From Coemansia sp. RSA 922 (taxonomy: Eukaryota; Kickxellomycota; Kickxellomycetes; Kickxellales; Kickxellaceae): a stretch of 14,952 bases of DNA. The stretch covers positions 1-14,952 of the forward strand of contig JANBQS010000593.1 of NCBI GenBank assembly GCA_027577415.1, written 5' to 3'. This document shows positions 7,100-14,816 of this stretch, piece after piece (position 1 is the first letter of the stretch; each line of letters starts with the position of its first letter). Under the pieces are notes generated by a model. It did no database searches and was not told the DNA's origin. It saw nothing but the letters and a program-made list of their open reading frames with translations. Position numbers and translations under genes: made by a program.

Positions 7100-10001
7100 T
7101 CAAGCTAGTGTGGCTCGCTGCTCGATCGGTGCACGCTTTGGCTTGTCTATGGAGGCCTTTTTGTCGTTGACAAAGGCGCGGTAGATAGAGGCAAAGCGGT
7201 CGCGATCGTTAGCAGCCAGCGAGGCATGTGTAGTGTCAAAGGCAGCCTCAAAGTGCGCCATGGTAACGATGGGCACAGCTGGGCCCTCTTCAACGTCACC
7301 ACCAGCGCCAGATGCTGTCGCTGACTGGCGGTTGGTGTGTAAAAGGCAGATCATGCGCTCAGCAAGCTTGGCACGCTCAACCGGCGTCAGGCGAGTACTT
7401 TCTTCTCCAATGGCAGCAAACTCGGCTGGCAAGGTGGCAGCAGTGCTGTCGGACTGCGAGGGAAGAAGCGCAGCCCGTGCGTCGTTCATCTCATGGACAG
7501 CAGCAAGGAAGGCATTGTAGACCAGGGCCTGCAAGTCGGCGCCAGAAAAGTGCTCGGCACGCGCAGCCAAAGCAGGCCAGTCGATGAGGTGGTCAGTGCG
7601 CAGGCGAGCAGCGTGGCGGGTGAGAATGTCAGCGCGGTCCTCGCTGTCGGGCAGCGGGCACAGGAAGGACTTGTCGAGGCGGCCGGGGCGCAGCAGGGCG
7701 GGGTCGATGAGATCAGGGCGGCTGGTAGCAGCCAGCACGTAAACGCCAGCCAGGCCCTCAGCGCCGTCCATCTCGGTCAGGAACTGGTTGACCACTCGGT
7801 CAGTGACGCCCGTGTTGTCGTGGCCTCGGCGCGGCGCAATGGCGTCAAACTCGTCAAAGAACAGCACGCATGGCGCGGCAGCAGCGGCGCGGCGGAACAG
7901 ATCGCGCACAGCCTGCTCGGAAGACCCGATGTACTTTGACAGCAGCTCAGGGCCCTTGGTGGCCACAAAGCTCAGGCCACACTCGCGCGCCACAGCCGAC
8001 GCCAGCAGCGTCTTGCCACAGCCCGGGAAGCCGTAGAGAAGCACGCCCGACCGCAGCCTCAGGGGGCTGCTGGCAAAGACGGCCGCATAGCGCGCAGGCA
8101 GCTCAAGTGTCTCGCGCAGCTGGCGCCGAGTGTCAACCAGCCCGCCAATGTCCGACCAGCGCGTTGTTGACGTCTGCACAGCAACGCCGCGCAGCGCCAG
8201 GGGCTGAAATCCCACAAGCGCTCGGCCCAGGTCGTCGCCAGTCACGTGGACGGTGGCAGCGCCTTGGGCCACTGCGCGCACAGCAGCCTCGTGGGCAGCG
8301 CGGGCATACAGCGCTCGCAGGTCGGCCGGAGCATAGCCCTCGGTGGCATAGGCGGCGGCGGCAAAGCTGGCACCCGCCGCGGGCTTGGCAACGCTGGCGT
8401 GGGCAATGGCTGCCAGCATCAGCTCCCGCTCGGCTGCTCGTGGGGCTGGGATCTCACGCACGGCGGCAAACACGCCTGCGCCAAGCACTCGCGCATGGAC
8501 ATTGCTGCGCGCTGCAGCTGTCGCCAGCACTGCTACGCCGCTGGCGCCCACCAGCGCATCGACCATTGCCTCAGCCAGGCGCCTCGTCCGACGCTCGTCG
8601 CCGTGCTCGCTGGCGGCCTCAACCAGCGCGTCGACGTCATCAAGCACCAGCAGCGACGGAGCGCTTGCCCGCGCCTCGCGCACTGCTGCCCTTAGCGTCG
8701 TAATCACCCGCCCAACGCGCGGCTCAAGCGCCAGCGCTGCGCAGTCGACGTGCTGCGCATACACGAGCCGAGTGGCCTGAGCCGCCACTGCACGCCTAGC
8801 CAGCGCCCGCACAACGCTTGTCTTGCCCGACCCGCGCCGGCCACACACCAGCAACCCTCCGCCCGAGCCGCCTGCTGCCAGGGCTGCGTCGATGCTCAGC
8901 CACGCCTCGTCGACGAATGCGCCAACGCCAGCCTCCAACGCCTCCTCTTCGACCGTCGACTCTGCAATTGGGGCCATTGCATCTGCTGCTGCTGCGGAAA
9001 AGGGCTGGATACGCACAGTCTCGCCAACAGAAAGCCCGGCAGAACGGAGCATGGCTGGCGATGCCAGGAGTACGCCTGGCTGCACGCCATCAGACGCCTC
9101 GAGCCGTGCCAGAGTCAGCTCCGCATGCTTAGAGGCCTCGGCAGAATCGGCGCCAGTGTCGTCGCCAGTATCTGCCGCCTCTCGAGGCGTGGCACGGTCG
9201 ATGCGCACATTGCCCGCCATATGTTGTATTGCTGCGGATTCAGGGTTAGCGTACACCACGCCATCGGCCACAGTCTCATCTGCTGCTACGCGCATGCAGC
9301 AGACGATATTGCGCCGGCTGATGGGAGCCAGATCCGACTCGGCTCCAGCTCCAGCGGTGGCCACTGGCTTGTGACGGGTGCGGGGCGCGACTATGACCTC
9401 CGAGTCGTTGGCCAGCAGACAGCAAGAGTGCGTCTTGGGCGTGACGCTCGCCGTGTTCAGGCGCACCACAGTCGACGCGCTGAGCCAAAACACGATGGGC
9501 TGGCCCACAGCCACCACGCGCGCCTGCTGCAACAGCCGCTCCTCCACTGCGCCGGCGTTGAGGGACAAGATCTCCCAGTCGTCCGCCGATGCTGGCTCAA
9601 CCTCGGCTGCCGTACATGTGCCAACGTCTGCCACGTACTCAACGCTGACGCTGGTACCGTCTGCCAGTCCCAGCTGCCGACCAAACGCCGAGTCTATCTC
9701 CAAGACGTCTGACGCCAACACTCCGGCTTGGTCTCTGTGCCCGCTGCTCTGCGATACTCCGCCAGACCATCCTACATACGCTGATCCCTTACGCGGCTGT
9801 CCCCAACATAGCTGGAACACCATACACCCCTATATACCCGTAAGATATTAGCTTCACTATATGCCTTTTGAGCAGTCGTGTTTGCTATTCGAACTCTACC
9901 TTGCTGGCTGGCTGTGCTGCGAGTGCCGACACCCACCGTGCAGGCAAATTCACCAAGCACGACCGAAGTGGTCTGAAGGCGACTACCAGTGTTTGAGACA
10001 T
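7100..10001 (-). CDS. PEX1: Peroxisomal AAA+ ATPase Pex1 (peroxin-1), two exons
   Basis: Exon 1 is 10001-9900 and exon 2 is 9829-7100, giving 943 residues. Exon 1 encodes MSQTLVVAFRPLRSCLVNLP, the start of the double-psi beta-barrel N-domain, which exon 2 continues with CWGQPRKGSAYVGWSGG and LEIDSAFGRQLGLADG. Domain D1 has Walker A GRRGSGKT (about 364-371) and a degenerate Walker B LLVLDDVD (about 427-434). Domain D2 is canonical: WSDIGGL near 592, Walker A GFPGCGKT (634-641), Walker B VLFFDEFD (689-696), then PRRGHDNTGVTDRVVNQ and SRPDLIDPALLRPGRLD. The RGHDNTGVTDRVVNQ signature is diagnostic of Pex1. With Pex6 it forms the motor that extracts ubiquitinated Pex5 from the peroxisomal membrane. 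A poorly conserved Ala-rich linker lies between the N-domain and D1. At 943 residues it is somewhat shorter than yeast Pex1 (about 1040). Confidence 0.95.
9830..9899 (-). other. Intron of the Pex1 gene (70 nt)
   Basis: On the minus strand the donor GTAGAG starts at 9899 and the acceptor TATAG ends at 9830; GCTAAT inside is a plausible branch site. The intron is phase 0. If it is retained, exon 1 runs into an in-frame TAG after four codons (VEFE). Splicing joins PASK to GCMVFQLCWG, which restores the conserved Pex1 N-domain. Confidence 0.82.
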
Positions 10002-10105
10002 GATCGGAAATAGTATTAGTACAACGAAAGAAGAAGAAAAGAAAAAGAAAAAAAGAAAGATAAGGGAAGAGAGAAGAGAGATGATCCGAAAATGCACGTG
10101 AATGC
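10002..10105 (-). promoter_or_regulatory. Short Es2-Pex1 intergenic region with pyrimidine tract and E-box
   Basis: Only 104 nt separate the Es2 stop from the Pex1 ATG on the same strand. Positions about 10024-10080 are almost purely purine on the plus strand, so the Pex1 leader is a long C/T tract. A CACGTG E-box lies at 10095-10100, next to the Es2 stop. The Pex1 promoter must be confined to this gap or reach into the Es2 coding region. Confidence 0.5.
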
Positions 10106-10828
10106 TTAGCGCGGCGAGTTGTAGGCACGTCTCAGATCCAAGTCCGAGCCACTACGGGGTGTTGTTGGCCCACGGCGCCCGCTCTGCAGTAGCAGTAGTC
10201 GGTGTGCAGCTGGTGATAGCGGAGAGCGCCCATTAGAGGCACGCACGACAGCTGCCTGTGTAGGGCGTTTTCCCAGCCGCAGTGCTGCCAGCTCGCGTGG
10301 CGAAGGAGCAGCCAGCCTAAACCCACTACCACCAGAGTCGCCAGCATCTCTGAGCAACCGGTATCCGTCGATAACAGGCGTGCCTGCCACTGACTCTTCG
10401 TCATCCTCCTCCTCCTCCAAGCCCAGCCCTGACGACTGTGCTGGGAGCCGAGTGTTCTTGTGCACGATCCCTCGTGGGCTACCTCTCACACATTCAGCAG
10501 CAGCAGCAGCAGCACTAGGCGGCTCTAACAAAAACCCGCTGCGACTGTGGCTTCTCTGCCCTGAGCCAAACACCCGGCTGTAGCGCTCATCTCGCCGCCG
10601 CTTGCCGCTGTCCACCATTCGCCTAAAGCTGGCGTTGTCCTCGCTAGTATGTGTGCGCAAGTACTCTTCGAGTGTCCCACTACTATGTCTAGCTGACTGT
10701 GCTCCTTGTCGCCGCTGTTGCTCTCCGTCTAGTGCCCGGGGGAAATAATCGCGCTGGATAATCGCATCGATACCCGACGTAAATTTTTCCTCCGAAAGCA
10801 CGGCCACTGTCTTTTTTTTCTTAGTCAT
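10106..10828 (-). CDS. ESS2: Nuclear protein Es2 / DGCR14 / Bis1 homologue
   Basis: The 240-residue product carries the ordered motifs of the Es2 family. VLSEEKFTSGIDAIIQRDYFP (10-30) corresponds to the family's VLDEDxYxxxLxxIIxRDFFP. LEEYLRTHTSEDNASFRRM (53-71) is the most conserved block, followed by a basic stretch. IVHKNTRLP (121-129) and GTPVIDGYRLLR (149-160) match the central region, and LSPAAHRLL (204-212) plus a Tyr-Ser-Pro-type end match the C-terminus. Es2/DGCR14 (Bis1 in fission yeast) associates with late spliceosomal complexes. The protein is short compared with fission yeast Bis1 and the human protein (about 480), but all motifs are present, so it appears condensed rather than truncated. 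It starts MTKKKKT at the ATG at 10828, and no intron is needed. Confidence 0.8.
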   Translation of the reverse strand: MTKKKKTVAVLSEEKFTSGIDAIIQRDYFPRALDGEQQRRQGAQSARHSSGTLEEYLRTHTSEDNASFRRMVDSGKRRRDERYSRVFGSGQRSHSRSGFLLEPPSAAAAAAECVRGSPRGIVHKNTRLPAQSSGLGLEEEEDDEESVAGTPVIDGYRLLRDAGDSGGSGFRLAAPSPRELAALRLGKRPTQAAVVRASNGRSPLSPAAHRLLLLQSGRRGPTTPRSGSDLDLRRAYNSPR

Positions 10829-11005
10829 ATGTGTACTAGATCTTGTAGAAAATTTTATGAAGAAAGATGGCCTGCCAGAAAATAAAAAAAATCTGTTCTA
10901 GTTACAGATATTTTTTAAGCTAACCCTTTATTCGCGAGCTGATTAGGGGCGTCCATAGAAAATTTTATTAGAGTACAAAGTGACGCCTACACAAAAAGTA
11001 CAGTA
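10829..11005. other. Gap between DUF606 protein A and Es2, with short direct repeat
   Basis: This AT-rich 177-nt stretch contains the Es2 upstream region and the 3' end of the DUF606 gene A. A 13-nt direct repeat TAGAAAATTTTAT occurs at 10846-10858 and 10956-10968. No gene was seen. Confidence 0.5.
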
Positions 11006-11470
11006 TTAAAAGAGCGTTACCAGCCCAATCCCAAGGATCATACACGCCAGACCGCCGCCACGAAGACCCGTAATATCGCGCTGCTTGCTATCCAGCCCGC
11101 CGGTAGCATCAATAACCACGCTGATGATAAGCTGCGTAACGACGATGATTCCATTAGTAATGGCTGCTCCACGCCGGTGAATAACCATCGTCATAATTAG
11201 CACAAATATGCCTCCAAACACTCCGCCTAGCCACGCGTATCCCGGCGCACTCCGCGCTGCTTCTGGCCAGTCCACCGTCTTTCCACCCTTAGTATCCGCC
11301 AAAAAGTATACTAATAGTGGCCAGAATCCGAGCGCAAACGAGAGAAACGCTGCAAACGACCCAGTCGTTGATATCGCCAGCCGCCCGTTCATCGGCCCTT
11401 GTACGCCTGTGCATATACCGCCGAGTATCAGCAGGACTACGCCGAGCCACATTTGATCTAGTGCCGACAT
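11006..11470 (-). CDS. DUF606/DMT_YdcZ-type membrane protein, copy A
   Basis: The 154-residue protein has five predicted membrane spans (about 8-24, 37-57, 79-97, 104-121, 139-153). Family hallmarks are GxxxxxQGPMNGRLA, GSFAAFLSF, DTKGGKTVDW, AWLGGVFG and a TQLIISVVID segment. The family (Pfam DMT_YdcZ, formerly DUF606) belongs to the drug/metabolite transporter superfamily; substrates are mostly unknown and a membrane-exporter role is inferred. Bacterial members are often this single-domain size, while two-domain fusions also exist. By hand count, Lys and Arg are about 6 on the N-terminal side of the membrane and 3 on the other, suggesting a cytosolic N-terminus. It shares most of its signature residues with copy B, 1.2 kb upstream on the same strand. 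No intron is needed. Confidence 0.85.
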   Translation of the reverse strand: MSALDQMWLGVVLLILGGICTGVQGPMNGRLAISTTGSFAAFLSFALGFWPLLVYFLADTKGGKTVDWPEAARSAPGYAWLGGVFGGIFVLIMTMVIHRRGAAITNGIIVVTQLIISVVIDATGGLDSKQRDITGLRGGGLACMILGIGLVTLF

Positions 11471-12637
11471 GGTTACTCGTAGAGTTGACGATTAACTTGA
11501 GAGAAACGGTACTTGGCTATCAGAAGAAAAAAATTTGAAAAAAAATGTATATAAAAGGACAAAAGGCGAAAGGCGAGCTGAACAAAGGTGGCTTGGATTC
11601 TTGGGATTGCGATAAGAGTGGGTCGTCCCCCCGAGCTGCCCATGGTCCATTTTATATGGCGGAACACAGTCCAGCCAAAGGTGCACAAGCCTTTATCTAG
11701 AGACACTTCTACTGTCTATTCTATTCCACAGATTGGCCAATAAACAAGCCCATTTCAGCTGTAGATTGCCCAAACGATTTACAACACTTTTTACTCTATA
11801 AAAATTACCAACCCATGTGACTATTACGTCTCGGTGTCTCTGTGCCGATATACAGCACATTTTCCCAAGGTCTCAAATATGCAGCGTAAATGGGATGCAC
11901 ATCATTGACCGGAAGAGAGAGAGAATAAGATAGAAAGGGGCCGTGCACCTCGGGACATTCATTTGATACTTCCGATATCTCCCATCTCGACACGCTTGTG
12001 ACCTACACAACTTACTTCTACACCATAAAAGTAAATATTAATGTGCGCGCATGCAAAGCAAATTGCTTGCGCCAAGAGCCTCTGTGCATCAGCGAATCGC
12101 TGAATACCAAACTATACAATTCAACGTCACAAGAGCAAAGTAGATTTAGAGAAAGAAAGAGAGAGAAAAATTCCGGGCAGTTTTTTTTCAGCTGCAAGAA
12201 ATATACTCTATTAAAGTGCGGCGACTTGAGTTGATTGACAAGCGCGTGGCAAATGGACCGTGCGCGAATAAAAACATCCAGGTGCGGCGAATTTAGCCTT
12301 GCATTAGCGGAGATTATTTTTGAGCAAGTGTCTTTGGAGAACATTCATCGACCATGCCTACAAAACTTGCCTGCGCGTGCTTCACTTTTCCCGATTTGTC
12401 TCCGCTCTAAATTTACCATATGGCACTCGAACCCCCACACGAGCCTGTCACCAAGGCTTAATTGCTTGATACATATTTGCTAGCAGTCACATGGCGATAT
12501 TCAGCACACTAATGAATATCTCCATCGGGCTTCGGACAACGCCAAGGCGAGATTACATCTAGATCAACATTTGTCTAATTAAAATGTTTTAATATCAAAC
12601 GCAGCTAACACAAGTCTCTGGCGCTGTCATCTTTTTT
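11471..12637. other. Intergenic region, 1167 nt, between the two DUF606 genes
   Basis: No convincing gene lies here. The end next to copy A has a T-rich sense leader (11523-11546). A TATATAAAAGG box reading to the right is at 11548-11558, and an ATATAAA reading toward copy A is near 11650-11660. Short inverted repeats occur at about 12044-12071 (imperfect, GCAA/TTGC-rich) and 12089-12103 (TCAGCGAATCGCTGA). Purine-rich sequence lies around 12140-12172. The open frames present are short and of atypical composition. Confidence 0.6.
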
Positions 12638-13174
12638 TTACCCCAATGCCACCATGAGCACACCAGCAATCATGAGGCAAATTCCAAGAAACCGAGGGAT
12701 GGTAGTCGGCCGATGTGCACAGCCAAAGAACGCGAACGAGTCTACAAAAAGCGAGACTACCATTTGAGAGCAGATCGTGATTCCAGATACCACTGCTGCG
12801 CCACGATAGGGAATCAATAGAGTAATTATTAGGACGAAGGCTGCTCCAGGGACTCCGCCGAGCCACGCCCACCACGGTGTAGTCTTGGCTGCGTTCTTCC
12901 ATTCTACAGACTTGCCGCCACGCGTGTCCAGCAAGAAAAATATCACTAGCAAAAATGATCCCACGCCAAACGATAGCCACGATGCGAAACTGCCGCTGAC
13001 ATGGATTGATAATGAGCCATTGACTACTCCCTGCAATAATGTGCAAACACCGCCTATCATTAAAAGAAAGACGTCCAGCGCTAGCTTTTTATCTAGCACT
13101 ACTTGAGCGTTGAGTCGTGGCTTTTCGATGCACACGGCGCTGCGCATGGCGTTGAGGAATCCGCCTTTGCTCAT
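12638..13174 (-). CDS. DUF606/DMT_YdcZ-type membrane protein, copy B
   Basis: This 178-residue paralogue of copy A has an extra N-terminal tail of about 30 residues with six Lys/Arg, then five predicted spans (about 31-50, 61-82, 103-121, 127-147, 162-177). Shared signatures are GGVCTLLQGVVNGSLS, GSFASWLSF, DTRGGKSVEW, WAWLGGVPG, FVLIIT and RGAAVVSGI followed by Q...SLFVD. By hand count the charge bias is strong (about 12 Lys/Arg on the N-terminal side, 1 on the other), so the N-terminus is most likely cytosolic, the same orientation as copy A. The start is the ATG at 13174; a TTTATAAA element lies about 45 nt upstream. The pair arose by duplication or was acquired together. Transport substrate is unknown. 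Confidence 0.85.
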   Translation of the reverse strand: MSKGGFLNAMRSAVCIEKPRLNAQVVLDKKLALDVFLLMIGGVCTLLQGVVNGSLSIHVSGSFASWLSFGVGSFLLVIFFLLDTRGGKSVEWKNAAKTTPWWAWLGGVPGAAFVLIITLLIPYRGAAVVSGITICSQMVVSLFVDSFAFFGCAHRPTTIPRFLGICLMIAGVLMVALG

Positions 13175-13830
13175 GGTGTACTAGTCAGCGATCGCGCTGG
13201 CCTACCAACAAAAATGATTTATAAAAGTCGAGAAAGTAGAAAAGTTGGTTTGCAAAATGTGGAAATAAGCAAAAGAGAGCAGCCCCTAGAGCTTGTACGC
13301 TGTTGCCACCCGGCGCCTCATTTTGGTTTTGCCTCTGTACTCCCTCAACCGATCCAACGAATAAGGAGCGCCCGCCGGCTTTAGCAAGGCCTGTAGATCT
13401 CCAAGTTTGGCGCGGGTTATCCTAATCTAAAAACTGGTAATTTGATCGGTGATGCCTGTTCACAATTGCTTTTCCGGTACTGGAACATATCCGCGGTAAC
13501 TACTCTCGCAATATCCGGAGATATGACAGGGTATTGCCGATCCATGCATACCAATGAATCATGGCTTGCGAAGTAAACATTTCCCCCTGATTTAAATCAT
13601 TGGTGTGCATAGCCCACATGCACACACTGATACATCAACCGCTTTCCCTGCCTGATATGGATCAGCGGAAAAAGCTCAAGGGGAATATAAAAGGCAAGGC
13701 GGCGCTCCAGTATTCCAGCCTAAAACACTACCTAGTAATTAAAAATATAGTCTATTCTACTTTACTCTTTTTTGCAACTTCTCTTATGATGTAGACTTCT
13801 AGAGAAAAAGGTAATGTTGCATAATCCCAT
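13175..13830. other. Intergenic region, about 656 nt
   Basis: This holds the upstream region of DUF606 copy B (TTTATAAA at 13218-13225) and otherwise no recognisable gene. An imperfect inverted repeat has arms at 13544-13559 and 13595-13610. A TATAAAAGG box reading right is at 13686-13694, with no identified gene behind it. A 64-codon open frame at 13600-13794 has no supporting feature. Confidence 0.55.
13544..13610. repeat. Imperfect inverted repeat, 16-nt arms
   Basis: ATGCATACCAATGAAT (13544-13559) pairs with AATCATTGGTGTGCAT (13595-13610) at 14 of 16 positions, with a 35-nt spacer. It could form a hairpin in DNA or RNA or be two divergent copies of one protein-binding site. Confidence 0.6.
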
Positions 13831-14591
13831 TTAATGAAGTGTGTTGTTCGGCTTGTAAGGCACGTATTTGCCCTGAAGCCGTCAGCGACAATGTGAGCAT
13901 ATTTGACATGCTTTGAACTCTAGATCCACGATGGCATGCCAGCCCTCCAGACACAAAAATTCAACGAACGGCTGCATCGAGATGCGTGCTTGATGACCAC
14001 TGCTGCTATGAGATAATCCACCATCTCCAAAGCAGATCGTCGCCTTGTGCTTCTCTAGGCCCTTCGTCAGCCGATGGCATACCTCAGCAATAAAACTCTG
14101 CTTACGCTTATACGCCTCCCACCGACGGATGCGCTTCTTGATGTTGTGGTTGAGGTCCATCATCTCCTGGAAGTAGGGCAACTGGTACAAGTAACGCAAG
14201 CGTTTCAGTGTCTCCTGCGACCTAGCTGTTTTCGCTGTTGGTATTTTGGACATCCAGCCCTGAAGCCCGTTGACGTCCTGGATATTGTGAGTAGATGTGT
14301 CCCTGTTGCTGTTGACGCCGCACCGCTTGTAGTACCCGTCTGTGGAGGGTGAGTGCCTCTCCAACCGAGGTCTCTCTGGCGCGGTACCTCAATAGTCGCC
14401 CTGCAGCCAGGATCAAAACTGACAAACTCTCTGTCAAAGTGGTCAGTTGTCTTCCCCTTGGCCGAAGTCTCAGCAGCCTTGGTAGCATTCGCCAGGTGGA
14501 TAGCTTTCTGTTTAACTGACTCTGAATAAATTTTTTTTTTGGTGATTGTGATGGCCTTTTTTTTTTTACCAGTGGTGAGTTTGGAGTAATG
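13831..14591 (-). pseudogene. Fanzor/TnpB-like RNA-guided nuclease remnant
   Basis: Two minus-strand frames together resemble the RuvC-like half of a eukaryotic TnpB relative (Fanzor). The first frame (14591 to about 14364) is Lys-rich and ends in REFVSFDPGCRATIEV, matching the RuvC-I motif with catalytic Asp (codon 14412-14414). After a frameshift at about 14364-14397 the second frame gives TDGYYKRCGVN, a basic helical region (RLRYLYQLPYFQEMM, RRWEAYKRKQSFIAEVC), then TICFGDGGLSHSSSGHQ and AIVDLEFKACQICSHC. The last two parallel the family's FGDxxFxxxSxGHxxxP and VDEYRTSxxCSxC, including the shifted catalytic Glu and the first half of the zinc ribbon. A TGA follows immediately (13882-13884); 16 more codons (RLQGKYVPYKPNNTLH) precede a second stop. 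The N-terminal half and second CxxC are absent. It is probably a dead insertion. The call rests on motif recognition by eye. Confidence 0.55.
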
Positions 14592-14816
14592 TTAGAGCAT
14601 CATATGCTACCAACAAGTACAAGAACCTGCTGCTAAAAAAAATAGCTTCTCCTTTCACAATTGCCAAACCAACCTGCTTTAATCTGTTCTTTGCTGAAAA
14701 GGGGCCTTTTCAAACATTTGGCTTTTGCAATAGCCTTTTGTATTTGGGATACTCTCTCTGCTTTTCTTCGCATTTTTATTTTATTTTATTTTATTTTTTT
14801 ACACCAACTCTAAGAA
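14592..14816. promoter_or_regulatory. Upstream region of the right-edge gene, T-rich
   Basis: These 225 nt separate the Fanzor-like remnant from the plus-strand gene that starts at 14817. The part next to the ATG is T-rich and includes a repeated ATTTT unit (14772-14800), the same leader style as other genes in the window. Confidence 0.45.
14772..14800 (+). repeat. (ATTTT)n microsatellite-like tract
   Basis: About five tandem ATTTT units with small length variations end in a T7 run 16 nt before the ATG at 14817. It probably belongs to the leader or core promoter of the right-edge gene. Confidence 0.75.

Noticed and set aside
7233..9851. Several long plus-strand open frames (up to about 320 codons) opposite Pex1.
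   Set aside because: They are antisense shadows of a GC-rich, Ala-rich coding region; their products are Arg/Gln/Pro-rich without domains, while the minus strand encodes unmistakable Pex1.
9885..10097. A longer Pex1 start at 10097, in frame with exon 1.
   Set aside because: The extra 32 residues are Phe/Ser/Leu runs translated from the pyrimidine tract, and homology begins at the Met at 10001.
11473..11706. A 77-codon minus-strand frame ending just before DUF606 copy A, considered as an upstream exon.
   Set aside because: It ends in a stop 3 nt before the copy A start, in another frame, and adds nothing the family requires.
12018..12344. A 108-codon minus-strand open frame between the DUF606 genes.
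   Set aside because: Its composition follows the AT-rich intergenic DNA, it has no motif and lacks the usual leader tract; it is probably chance.
12425..12440. GGTTCGAGT on the minus strand resembling a tRNA T-loop (B box).
   Set aside because: The flanking five bases do not pair as a T-stem and no acceptor, D or anticodon arms can be built around it.
11006..13174. The DUF606 pair as an antiparallel heterodimer.
   Set aside because: Hand counts of Lys/Arg give the same orientation for both proteins, so the sequence does not support opposite topologies.
13600..13794. A 64-codon plus-strand frame after a TATA-like region.
   Set aside because: Its TATA-like box lies inside the frame rather than before it, and no family features are seen.
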